Shown: positions 16,381-25,732 of the stretch, piece by piece
How the letters are laid out: the number at the start of each line of letters is the position of its first letter
How positions within the stretch are numbered: position 1 is the stretch's first letter
Assembly (NCBI RefSeq): GCF_023373525.1
Contig: NZ_CP097218.1
Location: 1,922,001 to 1,986,000, forward strand
Direction: 5' to 3'
DNA: 64,000 nucleotides
From: Brachybacterium kimchii
GTDB taxonomy: Bacteria; Actinomycetota; Actinomycetes; Actinomycetales; Dermabacteraceae
Program-made: the position numbers and the translations under genes
Notes under the pieces: model-generated
Databases searched by the model: none
What the model was told of the DNA's origin: nothing
What the model saw: only the letters and a program-made list of their open reading frames with translations

Positions 16381-18216
16381 GTGACCCTCCCCATCGCCCT
16401 CGCGGTCGCCGCGATCATCGTGATCTGCGCGACCGACGTGATCGCGCCGCGCGTGCGGACCGCGGCACCGCTGATCCTCGTGGGCATCGGGATCCTGGTC
16501 TCCGTCGTGCCCGGGGTGCCCGCCGTCGAGATCGAGCCCGAGCTGATCCTCGAGGTGATCCTGCCGCCCCTGCTGTACGCCTCCGCGGTGCGGATGCCCG
16601 CGATCAGCTTCCGCCGCGACATCTACCCGATCAGCGCTCTCTCGATCATCCTCGTGATCACGTCGTCGCTCGCCCTCGGGGGCCTCTTCGCCTGGCTGGT
16701 GCCGGGCGTCTCCTACGTGTGGGGCGTGGCCCTGGGCGCCGTGCTGAGCCCCACGGACGCGGTCGCGACCTCGATCATCCGCGGAGGCCGGGTGCCCGGT
16801 CGGGTGGTGACGATCCTCGAGGGCGAGAGCCTGCTGAACGATGCGACGGCCCTGGTCATCCTGCGCACGGCGATCGTCGCGACGGCCTCGGGCTTCTCCC
16901 TCGCAGGGGCGCTGGGGTCCTTCGCCTGGTCGCTCGTGGTCGCGATCATCATCGGCGTGATCGTCGCGGCCGTGAGCTTCGTGGTGCGCAAGCACATCGA
17001 GAGCGCGACCGTGAACACCGCGCTCACCTTCACCCTGCCGTTCATCGCCTCGGTGCCCACGGAGATGCTGGGCAGCTCGGGCCTGGTCGCGGCGGTCGTC
17101 GCGGGCCTCATCACCGGCACGCTCGATCCGCGGGTGCTGCCGCCGCGCCACCGCATGTCCAGCGCGGAGAACTGGGCCAGCATCCAGCTGCTGCTCGAGG
17201 GATTCGTGTTCCTCACCATGGGCCTGCAGATCACCACCGTGCTCGAGGCGCTGCACGAGGACAGCCTGGGGATCCTCGCGGGCCTCGGCCTGACCGCGCT
17301 CGCCCTCGTGGTCACCCTCGCGGTGCGCTCCCTGCTGGTGCGCACGCTGCTCAAACGGCTGCGCCGATCGCGGGTGCGCGGCGAGGCGATGAACGAGCGC
17401 ATCGCCGCGATGCAGAAGATGATCGAGGCCGGCGAGGACATCCGCATGCCGCGGCGCGGCGGGCCCCGCCGGGGCGAGGCGGTGACCGTGAAGAACACGG
17501 AGCTGTTCGCCACGCGGCTGCGGCGCGCCCGCGCGGACTTCGGCTACTACTCCCGCCAGGATCTGGGACGCAGCGAGGGCATCATGCTGATCTGGGGCGG
17601 GATGCGCGGCGCCGTCACCGTGGCGGCCGCCCAGACCCTGCCCGCCTCGGTCCCCCACCGTCCGCTGCTGGTGTTCATCGCCTTCGCCGTCGCGACGCTC
17701 TCCCTGCTGATCCAGGGAGGGACCGTCGGCAAGCTCGCGAAGCACCTCTTCCCCGCCGGGGAGGCCGACGTCGAGGCCGAGGAGTTCGATCGCCGCCAGC
17801 GCGAGGCGATCTTCGACCTGCTCGCCGGCGCCGCAGCCGCCGCCGGAGGGACCAGCACGATCGGCGCGGGGAACGCGGAGGGCGAGAACGCGCCGGGCGA
17901 GGACGCGCCGGGTGAGGCCACGACGGGCGCGGATCCGGACGGCGAACAGCCCGCCGACGAGGGTGAGGAGCGAGGGTCGGGCGCCGACGATGCGGGGCCC
18001 GGCACCGACGCGCCGGCCACGAAGCCCGGTCGCACGGGCCGGCCCGGCGGCCATCCCGACAAGGCGGAGATGCTGCGGATCCTCCGGGCGCAGCGCAAGG
18101 CTCTGCTGGATGCGCGCGACGACGGGCTGTTCGACGCGGAGATGGTCGAGCACGTGCTCGCGACGATCGACGCCGAGGAGATCTCCGTGGAGATGCGCGG
18201 CGCGCCCGTCGACTGA
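16381..18216 (+). CDS. Na+/H+ antiporter of the CPA1 (NhaP/YjcE) family
   Basis: The 611-residue protein has about twelve membrane segments. Core CPA1 motifs are GAVLSPTDAVATS, where the Asp binds the ion, EGESLLNDATALVI with the conserved Asn-Asp pair, and a late WGGMRGAVTVAAA. It exchanges external protons for internal Na+ or K+ and supports pH and salt tolerance. The last 170 residues are cytoplasmic, with an acidic low-complexity insert and a helical end (EMLRILRAQRKALLDARDDGLFDAEMVEHVL). The GTG at 16381 follows GGAG and starts just before the first helix; an ATG at 16348 is an alternative. Confidence 0.87.
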   Translation: MTLPIALAVAAIIVICATDVIAPRVRTAAPLILVGIGILVSVVPGVPAVEIEPELILEVILPPLLYASAVRMPAISFRRDIYPISALSIILVITSSLALGGLFAWLVPGVSYVWGVALGAVLSPTDAVATSIIRGGRVPGRVVTILEGESLLNDATALVILRTAIVATASGFSLAGALGSFAWSLVVAIIIGVIVAAVSFVVRKHIESATVNTALTFTLPFIASVPTEMLGSSGLVAAVVAGLITGTLDPRVLPPRHRMSSAENWASIQLLLEGFVFLTMGLQITTVLEALHEDSLGILAGLGLTALALVVTLAVRSLLVRTLLKRLRRSRVRGEAMNERIAAMQKMIEAGEDIRMPRRGGPRRGEAVTVKNTELFATRLRRARADFGYYSRQDLGRSEGIMLIWGGMRGAVTVAAAQTLPASVPHRPLLVFIAFAVATLSLLIQGGTVGKLAKHLFPAGEADVEAEEFDRRQREAIFDLLAGAAAAAGGTSTIGAGNAEGENAPGEDAPGEATTGADPDGEQPADEGEERGSGADDAGPGTDAPATKPGRTGRPGGHPDKAEMLRILRAQRKALLDARDDGLFDAEMVEHVLATIDAEEISVEMRGAPVD

Positions 18217-18235
18217 GCCCATCCCCGCCCGGGCG

Positions 18236-18847
18236 TCAGCCGCCCGTCACCAGCATCACCGCGACCACGATCATCGTCACCGCGACCAGGGCGTCCAGCA
18301 CCCGCCAGGCGCGCGGGCTCGCGAGCGGGCCGCTGAGCGCGCGGGCGCCGAAGCCGAGCGCCGAGAACCACAGGGCGCTGCCGACGACGGCACCGAGGGC
18401 GAACTGCCAGCGGTCGGGCCCGTGCGTCGCCGCCACCGACCCCAGCAGGAGCACGGTGTCGAGGTACACGTGCGGGTTCAGCCAGGTGAGCGCCAGCGCG
18501 GTGAGTGCGACGGCGGTCGTCCCGCTTCGCCGGCCCGTCGGGCCCTCCGCCTCGAGCGCCTCGCCCGTCGGCCGCAGGGCCCGACGCGCGGCGAGGAGCG
18601 CGTAGCCGACGAGGAACGCCGCCCCCGCCCACCGCGCGACCTGCACCAGCTGCGGCGCGCCGGCGACCAGCAGCCCGAGTCCGCCGGCGCCGGCGCTGAT
18701 CAGCACGACGTCCGAGAGCGTGCAGACCACGACCACGGCGAGCACGTGCTCGCGGCGCAGGCCCTGGCGCAGGACGAAGACGTTCTGCGAGCCGATGGCG
18801 ACGATGAGTGCGAGACCCGTGAGCAGGCCGTGGAGGGGAGCAGGCAT
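18236..18847 (-). CDS. LysE/ArgO family basic amino-acid exporter
   Basis: The 203-residue protein has six membrane helices and the LysE family marks IVAIGSQNVFVLRQGLRREH near the N-terminus and LTWLNPHVYLDTVLLLGSVAA in the middle. Members export L-lysine and L-arginine when the internal pool rises. It is divergent from a LysG/ArgP-type regulator with 69 bases between the starts, which is the classical lysE-lysG arrangement of actinobacteria. Confidence 0.92.
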   Translation of the reverse strand: MPAPLHGLLTGLALIVAIGSQNVFVLRQGLRREHVLAVVVVCTLSDVVLISAGAGGLGLLVAGAPQLVQVARWAGAAFLVGYALLAARRALRPTGEALEAEGPTGRRSGTTAVALTALALTWLNPHVYLDTVLLLGSVAATHGPDRWQFALGAVVGSALWFSALGFGARALSGPLASPRAWRVLDALVAVTMIVVAVMLVTGG

Positions 18848-18884
18848 CCTTCGACGCTACGAGCCGCGCACCTGAAGCGCCAGC

Positions 18885-18895
18885 GAAGATTCTTC
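18885..18895. promoter_or_regulatory. LysR-type operator between lysE and lysG
   Basis: GAAGATTCTTC is an 11-base inverted repeat in the shared regulatory region, positioned where the LysG-type activator would bind. The regulator gene starts at 18917 without a Shine-Dalgarno sequence and with TAGCGT (18905-18910) 6 bases upstream, so it may be leaderless. Confidence 0.45.
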
Positions 18896-18916
18896 ACGCA
18901 GATGTAGCGTTGCTTC

Positions 18917-19861
18917 ATGAGCACCGATCCCCTGCGCGTCGCTCCCACGCGCATCGATCCCGTCCTCGCGCAGACCCTCGCGACCGTCGTGGACGAAGGG
19001 TCGCTCGAGGCGGCCTCGCGACGCCTGCACCTCACACCCTCGGCGGTCAGCCAGCGCGTGCGTCAGCTCGAGCAGCAGCTGGGGCGGCGCATGCTGGTGC
19101 GATCCCGTCCGGTGAGCGCCACGGGCGCCGGGCAGGCGGTGATCCGCTTCGCGCGCCGCCACGCGCTCATCGAGCACGAGGCCCACGAGGCCCTCGGGCT
19201 CGACGGCGAGGCGCAGGCTCCCCGGATCTCCGTCGCCGTGAACTCCGACTCGTCGGCGACCTGGTTCATCGAGCCGCTCGCCGCGTTCGTCGCCGCGCAC
19301 GACGTCCAGGTCGAGGTGCTGCGCGAGGACCAGGACGCGACCGCGCGCCTCCTCGAGAGCGGCGCCGCGATGGCCGCCGTGACCTCCTCCGCGCAGGCCT
19401 CCCCCGGGTGCTCGGTGACGCCCCTGGGCAGCCTCGTGTACGAGGCTGTCGCCTCCCCGGCGTGGTGCGAGCGGTGGGGAGAAGGATCCGGGACGGGGCG
19501 CGGGGCCGAGCCGCCGTCGGCCGATGTCCTCTCCCGCGCCCCGCGCATCGACTTCGACCGTACCGACCAGCTGCAGGCGCAGTGGCTGCGTGCGCACGCC
19601 GTCGGCCCCGCGGACGCCCCGCGCCACCTCGTGCCCTCGACGCACGACCTCGCGAGCGCGGTCGTGGAGGGGCTCGGCTGGGCGATGATGCCGCTGCAGC
19701 AGTCGGTCCCCCTGCGCGAGGAGGGACGGCTGATCCCCCTGGGCGGACCCGAGGTCGCCACGCCGCTGTACTGGCAGGCGTGGCGCACGCCTCCCGCTCT
19801 GCTGCGGGACCTGGGTGAGCACGTCGAGGCCGCGGCCCGCCGGGAGCTGCGGGCGGGCTAG
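18917..19861 (+). CDS. lysG: LysR-family regulator of the LysE exporter (LysG/ArgP type)
   Basis: The 314-residue protein has an N-terminal winged helix (QTLATVVDEGSLEAASRRLHLTPSAVSQRVRQLEQQLGRRML, residues about 15-57) and a C-terminal effector domain that begins ISVAVNSDSSATWFIEPL. In this family the effector is L-lysine, L-arginine or L-histidine, and the target is the divergent exporter gene. The arrangement here supports that role. Its stop codon overlaps that of the convergent TetR gene by 4 bases. Confidence 0.88.
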   Translation: MSTDPLRVAPTRIDPVLAQTLATVVDEGSLEAASRRLHLTPSAVSQRVRQLEQQLGRRMLVRSRPVSATGAGQAVIRFARRHALIEHEAHEALGLDGEAQAPRISVAVNSDSSATWFIEPLAAFVAAHDVQVEVLREDQDATARLLESGAAMAAVTSSAQASPGCSVTPLGSLVYEAVASPAWCERWGEGSGTGRGAEPPSADVLSRAPRIDFDRTDQLQAQWLRAHAVGPADAPRHLVPSTHDLASAVVEGLGWAMMPLQQSVPLREEGRLIPLGGPEVATPLYWQAWRTPPALLRDLGEHVEAAARRELRAG

Positions 19862-20487
19862 CCCGCGTCGACGTCGGCGTCGATGTCTGCGCCGGCGTCG
19901 GGGAGGAGGACGCTGCCGTCCGCGAGCAGCCGCGCGAGGTCGCGCGCGATCTCGCGCCCCGGCGTCTCGCCGTCGCCGTCGCGCCAGAGATCGGCCGCCG
20001 TCTCCGCGACGAGCACCGCCAGGCGCGCGGTGAGCACGATCCGCGGCGCCGTCGGCTCGGTGCCCGTGCGGCGGCCGATCTCGTCCGCGAGCCTGCGGCG
20101 CTGCTGGGCGAGGAGGTCCCACACCCTGGCCCGCGCGGGCGGCGACTGGTCGATGATCGCGCGCAGCTGGCGACGCTGCTCCCTGTGCTCCTGGTCCTCC
20201 GGCTCCAGCACGGCATCGATCGCCTGCATGAGCGCGGCCTCCGGCCGAAGATCCGGCGAGCTGTCCTCGAAGGTCTCCGCGAGCTTCTCGATCGAGGTCG
20301 CGAACTCCGCGAGGACGATCTGGTCCTTGCTCGGGAAATAGCGGTAGAGCGTGGCGGGGTGGACGCCCGCCTCGGCGGCGATGCCCTCCATGGTGGTCCG
20401 GTCGTAGCCCTGGGTCGCGAACCGCGCGAGGGCGACCTCCACGATCCGCTCCCGCGTCTGCTGCGCCTTGCGCTCTCGAAGTCCCAC
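19858..20487 (-). CDS. TetR-family regulator of the mannoside locus
   Basis: The 209-residue protein has a TetR helix-turn-helix at the N-terminus (RERIVEVALARFATQGYDRTTMEGIAAEAGVHPATLYRYFPSKDQIV) and a helical ligand domain. It is divergent from the GH2-MFS-GH130 operon, with 146 bases between the starts. A perfect 15-base palindrome lies there next to the operon promoter. I infer that it represses that operon and itself; the inducer may be a mannoside. Confidence 0.88.
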   Translation of the reverse strand: MGLRERKAQQTRERIVEVALARFATQGYDRTTMEGIAAEAGVHPATLYRYFPSKDQIVLAEFATSIEKLAETFEDSSPDLRPEAALMQAIDAVLEPEDQEHREQRRQLRAIIDQSPPARARVWDLLAQQRRRLADEIGRRTGTEPTAPRIVLTARLAVLVAETAADLWRDGDGETPGREIARDLARLLADGSVLLPDAGADIDADVDAG

Positions 20488-20555
20488 GGGCCGAAGTCTA
20501 CGAACCGCGAGCAGGGAGCCACGAGCACGGGGCGCGGCCGGGCGGACATCGGGCC

Positions 20556-20584
20556 TTGCCCCGCCCGAGATCCTGCAATACTCT
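20556..20584 (+). promoter_or_regulatory. Promoter of the mannoside operon
   Basis: TTGCCC (20556-20561) and TACTCT (20579-20584) with a 17-base spacer. The predicted transcription start falls at the edge of the operator palindrome. Confidence 0.45.
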
Positions 20585-20590
20585 CGCTTT

Positions 20591-20605
20591 TGCGAGTTAC
20601 TCGCA
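20591..20605. promoter_or_regulatory. Probable TetR operator
   Basis: TGCGAGTTACTCGCA is a perfect 7-1-7 palindrome. A related half-site, CTCGC, is 8 bases upstream and another, TTGCG, is about 7 bases downstream. Its place just after the promoter and between the divergent TetR and GH2 genes fits a repressor site. Confidence 0.6.
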
Positions 20606-20633
20606 TTTTTCTTGCGCAGAGGAGCGACCGTTC

Positions 20634-23276
20634 ATGAGCGAACCGGTGCGGACCACCGAGACGATCACCGCAGTCGGCCGCCCCGGGTTCACCGAGTCGG
20701 AGCCGGCCGTGCCGCCGACCTCCCTCGACCCCGGCGACGAGGGCTGGCTCGAGGCCGACCTCCCCTTCGAGGTGCACGACGCCCTGCACCGCGCGCATCG
20801 CATCGACCACCCGTACGTCGCGGAGAACTCCGAGCGGCTCGGCTGGATCCAGCAGCGCGCGTGGTGGCTGCGCACCACGATCCCCGCGACGGACCGGGAG
20901 GCGGGTCCGGAGGGCGAACGCCTCCTGCGGGTGCGCGGCCTGGACCTCGCGGCGACCCTCTGGCTCGACGGCGAGCTCGCGGCGACCCACGCCTCGCTCT
21001 ACCGCGATCTCGAGATCCCCCTGCCCGACGGCCCTGACGGTTCCCACGAGCTGCTGATCCGCATCGATCCCCCGCTGTGGGGCCTGGAGGCCCCGGAGGG
21101 ACCGCTCGAGACGGCGCGGCTGCTCGCCGCGGCGATGGGCCGCGATGCCTCCGACGGCGGCGGCAGCGACGACCAGGGCCTGTTCGGCGATCCCCGCACG
21201 GTGCTGCGGCGCAAGCCCGTGGTGCACTTCGGCTGGGACTTCGCGCCGCGGCTCCCCTCGATCGGCGTGCGGGCCATCGAGGTCGTGCAGCGGTCCGAGC
21301 GGCGGGTCCTCGGGGTGCGCCTGCGCACGCTCGCCCTGGACCCGGACGGTGCGGCCGAGGTCGAGCTGATCGCTCGGACCACCGCCGCCGGCGCACGGGT
21401 CGACTTCGAGATCGCACGGCCCGCCGGCATCGCCTGCTCCTCCTGCTCCACCGGCCCCCTGTCCACGCACGCGATCGCCGATCGGGACGGTGAGGCACGC
21501 GCCCGCCTGAGGATCCCCGCCGCAGAGCTCTGGTGGCCCCACGACCTGGGAGAGCCCCGTCTGCACACCCTCACGGCGGCGCTGACCGACGGCACGGGGC
21601 TGGCCCGACGCGTCGGCATCCGGACGATCGAGCTCGTGCGGGAGGACGAGGGCGACGGGCACAGGGCCTTCCACGTCGCGGTCAACGGCACGAGGACGTT
21701 CGCGCGCGGGGCGAGCATCGTCCCCGACGATATGCTGCGCCCGGATCCTGACCGCGAGCGCCGTCTGGCGGAGCTCGCCCGGGAGGCGGGCATGACGATG
21801 CTGCGCGTCTGGGGAGGCGGCGGGTACGCGAGCGACGCGCTCCTCGGGGCCGCGGACGAGCTCGGCCTGCTGATCTGGCAGGACGCGCCCTTCGCCTGCA
21901 GCGACCAGGCGGAGACGACCGACTTCCTCACGGAGGTGGAGGCCGAGATCCGCGTCCAGGCCGCCCGCCTCGCCGAGCACCCGTCGCTCGCACTCCTCAC
22001 CGGGGGCAACGAAGTGCTCGCGCTCCATGAGCTCGCCCACGGCTCACTCGAGCCGGGCGCGTGGGGCTGGCACATCATCCGCGAGCTGATCCCCCGGGTC
22101 CTCGCCGAGATCGCGTCGGAGGTGCCGTACTGGCCGAACTCGCCCTTCGGCGAGGACGATCCCGCCGGCGTCAACGGCGTCGCCGACGGCGATCGCCATG
22201 CCTGGGAGGTCTGGCACGGGCTCCCGCTGGGGGCCCTGGATCCCGATCAGCACGCATCCTTCGGCGAAGCGGCCCACTTCCGCCGCTACCGCCACGACAC
22301 CGGGCGCTTCATCAGCGAGTTCGGGATCCTCTCCGCCGCCTGCGCTCCCACTCTCGAGCAGGTCGTCCCCCACGAGCACCTGCGGCTGGACTCCCCCGTC
22401 CTGCGCTCGCGGATCCGGGACGAGCCGAAGGACAAGGCGCTCTCGATCCTCGAGGTCGAGACCGGCATCCCGCGCACGTTCGCGGAGTACGTCCGCGCCA
22501 CCCAGGCCCTGCAGGCCGAGGGGATGAAGTACGGCATCGAGCACTATCGCCGGCAGGAGCCGTGGACCAGCGGCGCCCTGATCTGGCAGCTGAACGAGCC
22601 CTGGCCGGGGATGACGTGGGCGCTCGTCGACCATGCCCTGCGCAGGAAGCAGGCGTTCCACGCGGTGCGCAGGGCCTTCGCCCCCGTGATCGCCTCCTTC
22701 GAGGACTCCGAGGGGATGCTGCGTCTCTGGGCCGTCAACTCGACGCCCGAGCCCGCGGACGTGCGCCTGCGCGTGCGTCTCGAGCGGGCCGACGGGACCG
22801 TGCTGCTCGAGGACGAGGCCGCAGGCGCCGCCCCCGCCCACGGCGCCGCTGTGCTGTGGACGCTTCCGGCGTCCTCCACGGCGTTCTTCGCCGAGGGGCC
22901 GCACGTGCTCGATGCCGGGACGATCGCCTGGGTCGAGGACGCCGGGGGCCCGGCGCGGGTGCCGGGCAACCGGCTGCTCGGGGGCGCGCTCAAGGACGTG
23001 CCACTTCCGGTTCCCGACGTCCGGTCACAGGTGCTCGAATCCACCGGCGATCGCGCACGTCTGCGCCTGCAGGCGCGCACCCTGGCGCTCGGGCTCACCG
23101 TGACCCTCGGCGCGGACGACGTCCTGGCAGACGACAACGCCATCGATCTCGCAGCGGGGCGCGCCCGGGACCTCGAGATCCGGGCGCCCCGGCTGCACTC
23201 GAGGCTCGACGAGCTCCTCCTCAGCGCATACACACCGCCGGGCTCCGCGCCCGCCCTCTGGACGCCGGAGTTCTGA
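20634..23276 (+). CDS. Glycoside hydrolase family 2 beta-mannosidase
   Basis: The 880-residue protein follows the beta-mannosidase plan of GH2: an N-terminal sugar-binding domain (ERLGWIQQRAWWLRTTIPA), a jelly-roll with LFGDPRTVLRRKPVVHFGWDFAPRLPSIGV, an immunoglobulin-like domain, and a TIM barrel with MLRVWGGGGYASDALLGAADELGLLIWQDAPFAC. The acid/base Glu is in LLTGGNEV and the nucleophile Glu is probably in RFISEFGI. It removes terminal beta-mannose units and lacks a signal peptide, so it acts on imported oligosaccharides. GAGGAG precedes the ATG. It is the first gene of a three-gene operon. Confidence 0.92.
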   Translation: MSEPVRTTETITAVGRPGFTESEPAVPPTSLDPGDEGWLEADLPFEVHDALHRAHRIDHPYVAENSERLGWIQQRAWWLRTTIPATDREAGPEGERLLRVRGLDLAATLWLDGELAATHASLYRDLEIPLPDGPDGSHELLIRIDPPLWGLEAPEGPLETARLLAAAMGRDASDGGGSDDQGLFGDPRTVLRRKPVVHFGWDFAPRLPSIGVRAIEVVQRSERRVLGVRLRTLALDPDGAAEVELIARTTAAGARVDFEIARPAGIACSSCSTGPLSTHAIADRDGEARARLRIPAAELWWPHDLGEPRLHTLTAALTDGTGLARRVGIRTIELVREDEGDGHRAFHVAVNGTRTFARGASIVPDDMLRPDPDRERRLAELAREAGMTMLRVWGGGGYASDALLGAADELGLLIWQDAPFACSDQAETTDFLTEVEAEIRVQAARLAEHPSLALLTGGNEVLALHELAHGSLEPGAWGWHIIRELIPRVLAEIASEVPYWPNSPFGEDDPAGVNGVADGDRHAWEVWHGLPLGALDPDQHASFGEAAHFRRYRHDTGRFISEFGILSAACAPTLEQVVPHEHLRLDSPVLRSRIRDEPKDKALSILEVETGIPRTFAEYVRATQALQAEGMKYGIEHYRRQEPWTSGALIWQLNEPWPGMTWALVDHALRRKQAFHAVRRAFAPVIASFEDSEGMLRLWAVNSTPEPADVRLRVRLERADGTVLLEDEAAGAAPAHGAAVLWTLPASSTAFFAEGPHVLDAGTIAWVEDAGGPARVPGNRLLGGALKDVPLPVPDVRSQVLESTGDRARLRLQARTLALGLTVTLGADDVLADDNAIDLAAGRARDLEIRAPRLHSRLDELLLSAYTPPGSAPALWTPEF

Positions 23277-23325
23277 GACGTCACGACCCGTCGCCCATCC
23301 CACGAGGCCCGATGAGGAGCCCGCC

Positions 23326-24606
23326 ATGCCCACTCCACCCCGTCCGCTCCCGGACGCACAGCCACCGTCCACGTCCACGTCCACCGAGGCCGGCCCGCGC
23401 ACCGCACTGCGGGAGACCCTGGGCATCATCGGCCCGCTCGTGCTGGTGTTCAACCTCGGCTGGTCCGCGACCAACAATGCCGGCGGGGCGTACCTGCAGG
23501 CCGCGTCCGACGCGATCGCGCCCGGCGACCCGATCGGCTTCTACACCACGGCCTCCACGGTGGGCGCCCTGCTCGCGGCGGTCACCATCGTCATCACGGG
23601 CACCCTCTCGGATCGCACGCGCAGCCGCTTCGGGAAGAGAGCCCCGTGGATCGCCGGAGGCGCGATCATCGGGTCCCTCTCCCTCATGCTCACGGGCGCG
23701 AGCAGCTCCCGCGTCCTCGTCGTGATCGGCTGGGCCCTCTTCCAGATGTCGATCAACGCGATGATCGCCGCCGTGCTCGCCGTCGGCCCCGATCACCTCG
23801 TCCCCAGGATCTTTGGGCGCATGTCCGGGCTGGCCGGGCTGGGCGTGCTGCTGGGCACGGTCGTCGGCGGCGTGCTGACCGCCCTGTTCATCACCCGACC
23901 CCAGCACGGTCTGCTCGCCGTGCCCTGGATCATGCTCGTGGTCTGCGTGGGCGTCGCCATCGCCCTGCCCCGGCGCTCGAGCCTCGACGAACCACGGCCG
24001 ACGGGCGGGGCACGAGGCTTCCTGCGGGCCCTCGTCCCTCCGGCCGACCTGCAGTACTGGCTGGTCTTCGTCGGCCGCTTCCTCTTCGTGCTCGCGCTCT
24101 ACATGGTCGTCCTCTACCAGGTCTTCATCGCGAGCGACTACATCGGGCTGGAGCGCCAGGCCGCCGGGAACCTGATCGCCACGGCCTCCGCGGTGCTCGC
24201 GGTCTGCGCCGGAGCGGCCACGGTGATCGCTGGTCCACTCTCGGACCGGCTCGGACGGCGGCCGTTCGTGATCGCGGCCCCTCTGCTCACGGCGGTGGCC
24301 GTGGTGCCGCTGATGGCGTTCCGCACCCCATGGGCCTTCCTGGCGTTCTTCGCCCTGGGCGGCATCGCGTACGGGGCCTACCTCTCGGTCGACGCCGCGC
24401 TGATGCTCGACGTGCTGCCCGACCAGGACCACGTCGCCAAGGACCTCTCCGTCCTCAACGCCTCCAACACCCTCCCCGCCGTCTTCGCCCCGATCGTCGC
24501 CGGCTCGCTCTCATCGGCCGTCGGATACGAGGCCTCGTTCATCGCGGTGGCCGTGACCTGCGTGGTCGCGGCCGCCTGCATCATTCCCGTCAGAAGGGTC
24601 CGCTGA
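23326..24606 (+). CDS. MFS sugar transporter of the mannoside operon
   Basis: The 426-residue protein has twelve predicted helices and the MFS loop motifs GTLSDRTRSRFGKRAPWI after helix 2 and GPLSDRLGRRPFVI in the second half. The RSRFGKRAPW signature resembles the glycoside-pentoside-hexuronide group of sugar cation symporters. By context it imports beta-mannosides for the two flanking enzymes. It begins 49 bases after the GH2 stop, and its TGA overlaps the ATG of the GH130 gene (TGATG). Confidence 0.85.
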   Translation: MPTPPRPLPDAQPPSTSTSTEAGPRTALRETLGIIGPLVLVFNLGWSATNNAGGAYLQAASDAIAPGDPIGFYTTASTVGALLAAVTIVITGTLSDRTRSRFGKRAPWIAGGAIIGSLSLMLTGASSSRVLVVIGWALFQMSINAMIAAVLAVGPDHLVPRIFGRMSGLAGLGVLLGTVVGGVLTALFITRPQHGLLAVPWIMLVVCVGVAIALPRRSSLDEPRPTGGARGFLRALVPPADLQYWLVFVGRFLFVLALYMVVLYQVFIASDYIGLERQAAGNLIATASAVLAVCAGAATVIAGPLSDRLGRRPFVIAAPLLTAVAVVPLMAFRTPWAFLAFFALGGIAYGAYLSVDAALMLDVLPDQDHVAKDLSVLNASNTLPAVFAPIVAGSLSSAVGYEASFIAVAVTCVVAAACIIPVRRVR

Positions 24607-25586
24607 TGTCGCACACCTCCCCCTCCGCCCCGGCCGCCGTCTTCCCGCTCGGTCCGTTCACCCCCAGTGAGCGCAATCCGATCCTCGAGCCGCGCGGGGA
24701 CGGCTGGGAGTCCGCGAACCTCTACAACCCGGCGGCGATCGTCGTCGAGGACGAGGTGGTGCTGCTGTACCGCGCGCACGGCGAGGACCTGGTCTCCCGG
24801 ATCGGCCTCGCCCGCAGTCGCGACGGGCTGAGCTTCACCCGCGAGGCGGAGCCCGTGCTCGTCCCCGAGCACGACTTCGAGTCCGCCGGCTGCGAGGACC
24901 CGCGAATCACCCGCATCGACGGGACCTTCTACCTCACGTACACCGGCTACGACGGCCATCGCGCGCAGCTCTGCCTCGCGACCTCGAGCGACCTCCATGC
25001 CTGGGAGAAGCACGGACCGCTGTTCCCGCAGTTCAACACGTGGGGCACGCTCCCCTACGGTCCCGACGGGCCCTGGTCGAAGGCCGGCGTGATCTGGCCC
25101 GAACCGATCGACGGGGTCTATGTCATGTACTTCGGTGAAGGTGCGATCTACGTCGCGACCAGCACTGATCTTCTGCACTGGACACCGTGCGCGCAGGATC
25201 GTCCCATCCACCGTCCCTCCGCGGACCCCTCGCGGTTCGACGCCACCCTGGTGGAGATCGGAGCCCCGCCGGTGGCGACCGCGGAGGGGCTCCTGGTGCT
25301 GCTCATCAACGGGGCCGTCGCCCAGTCGCCGCACGAGGTCGATTACCGCTGCGGGCAGCTCGCCCTGGCCCAGTCGGATCCCACGCGGGTGCTCGCGCAC
25401 ACCGATGTCCCCTGGCTCCGGCCCGCCACCCGCGCCGAGACGGAAGGACTGGTCCCGAGCGTCACGTTCGTCGAGGGACTCGTCCACTTCCACGGTCGCT
25501 GGCTCGCCTACTACGGCCAGGCCGACACCCGCCTGGCCGTCGCGATCCATGATCCGGCGCTGGACTCCTATCGTCCCCACGGCTGA
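24606..25586 (+). CDS. Glycoside hydrolase family 130 beta-mannoside phosphorylase
   Basis: The 326-residue protein is a five-bladed propeller of GH130. Visible marks are NPAAIVVEDEVVLLYRAHGED, GCEDPRITRIDGTFYLTYTGYDGH with the catalytic-type Glu-Asp-Pro-Arg, and GVYVMYFGEGAIYVATS. Family enzymes phosphorolyse beta-1,4- or beta-1,2-mannosides to mannose-1-phosphate, saving ATP. The preferred aglycone cannot be read from the sequence. It is translationally coupled to the transporter and completes a pathway with the GH2 mannosidase. Confidence 0.87.
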   Translation: MSHTSPSAPAAVFPLGPFTPSERNPILEPRGDGWESANLYNPAAIVVEDEVVLLYRAHGEDLVSRIGLARSRDGLSFTREAEPVLVPEHDFESAGCEDPRITRIDGTFYLTYTGYDGHRAQLCLATSSDLHAWEKHGPLFPQFNTWGTLPYGPDGPWSKAGVIWPEPIDGVYVMYFGEGAIYVATSTDLLHWTPCAQDRPIHRPSADPSRFDATLVEIGAPPVATAEGLLVLLINGAVAQSPHEVDYRCGQLALAQSDPTRVLAHTDVPWLRPATRAETEGLVPSVTFVEGLVHFHGRWLAYYGQADTRLAVAIHDPALDSYRPHG

Positions 25587-25732
25587 ACGGTCGGCAGCTT
25601 GGGCGCGTCCCGTCGAGCCCCTCTCCGCGCGTACGCTGGCCGGGACGACTCGACGTTGCGCGCACGCCCGCGCAGGAGCCCTGCGGCTCATCCCGAGCAG
25701 ACCCTGAGACCCCGAGATGGAAGGAACGCCGC

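Noticed and set aside
2520..24400. Many long open frames antisense to or overlapping real genes
   Set aside because: They are Arg/Ala/Pro-rich shadows caused by high GC content, without ribosome sites or family similarity.
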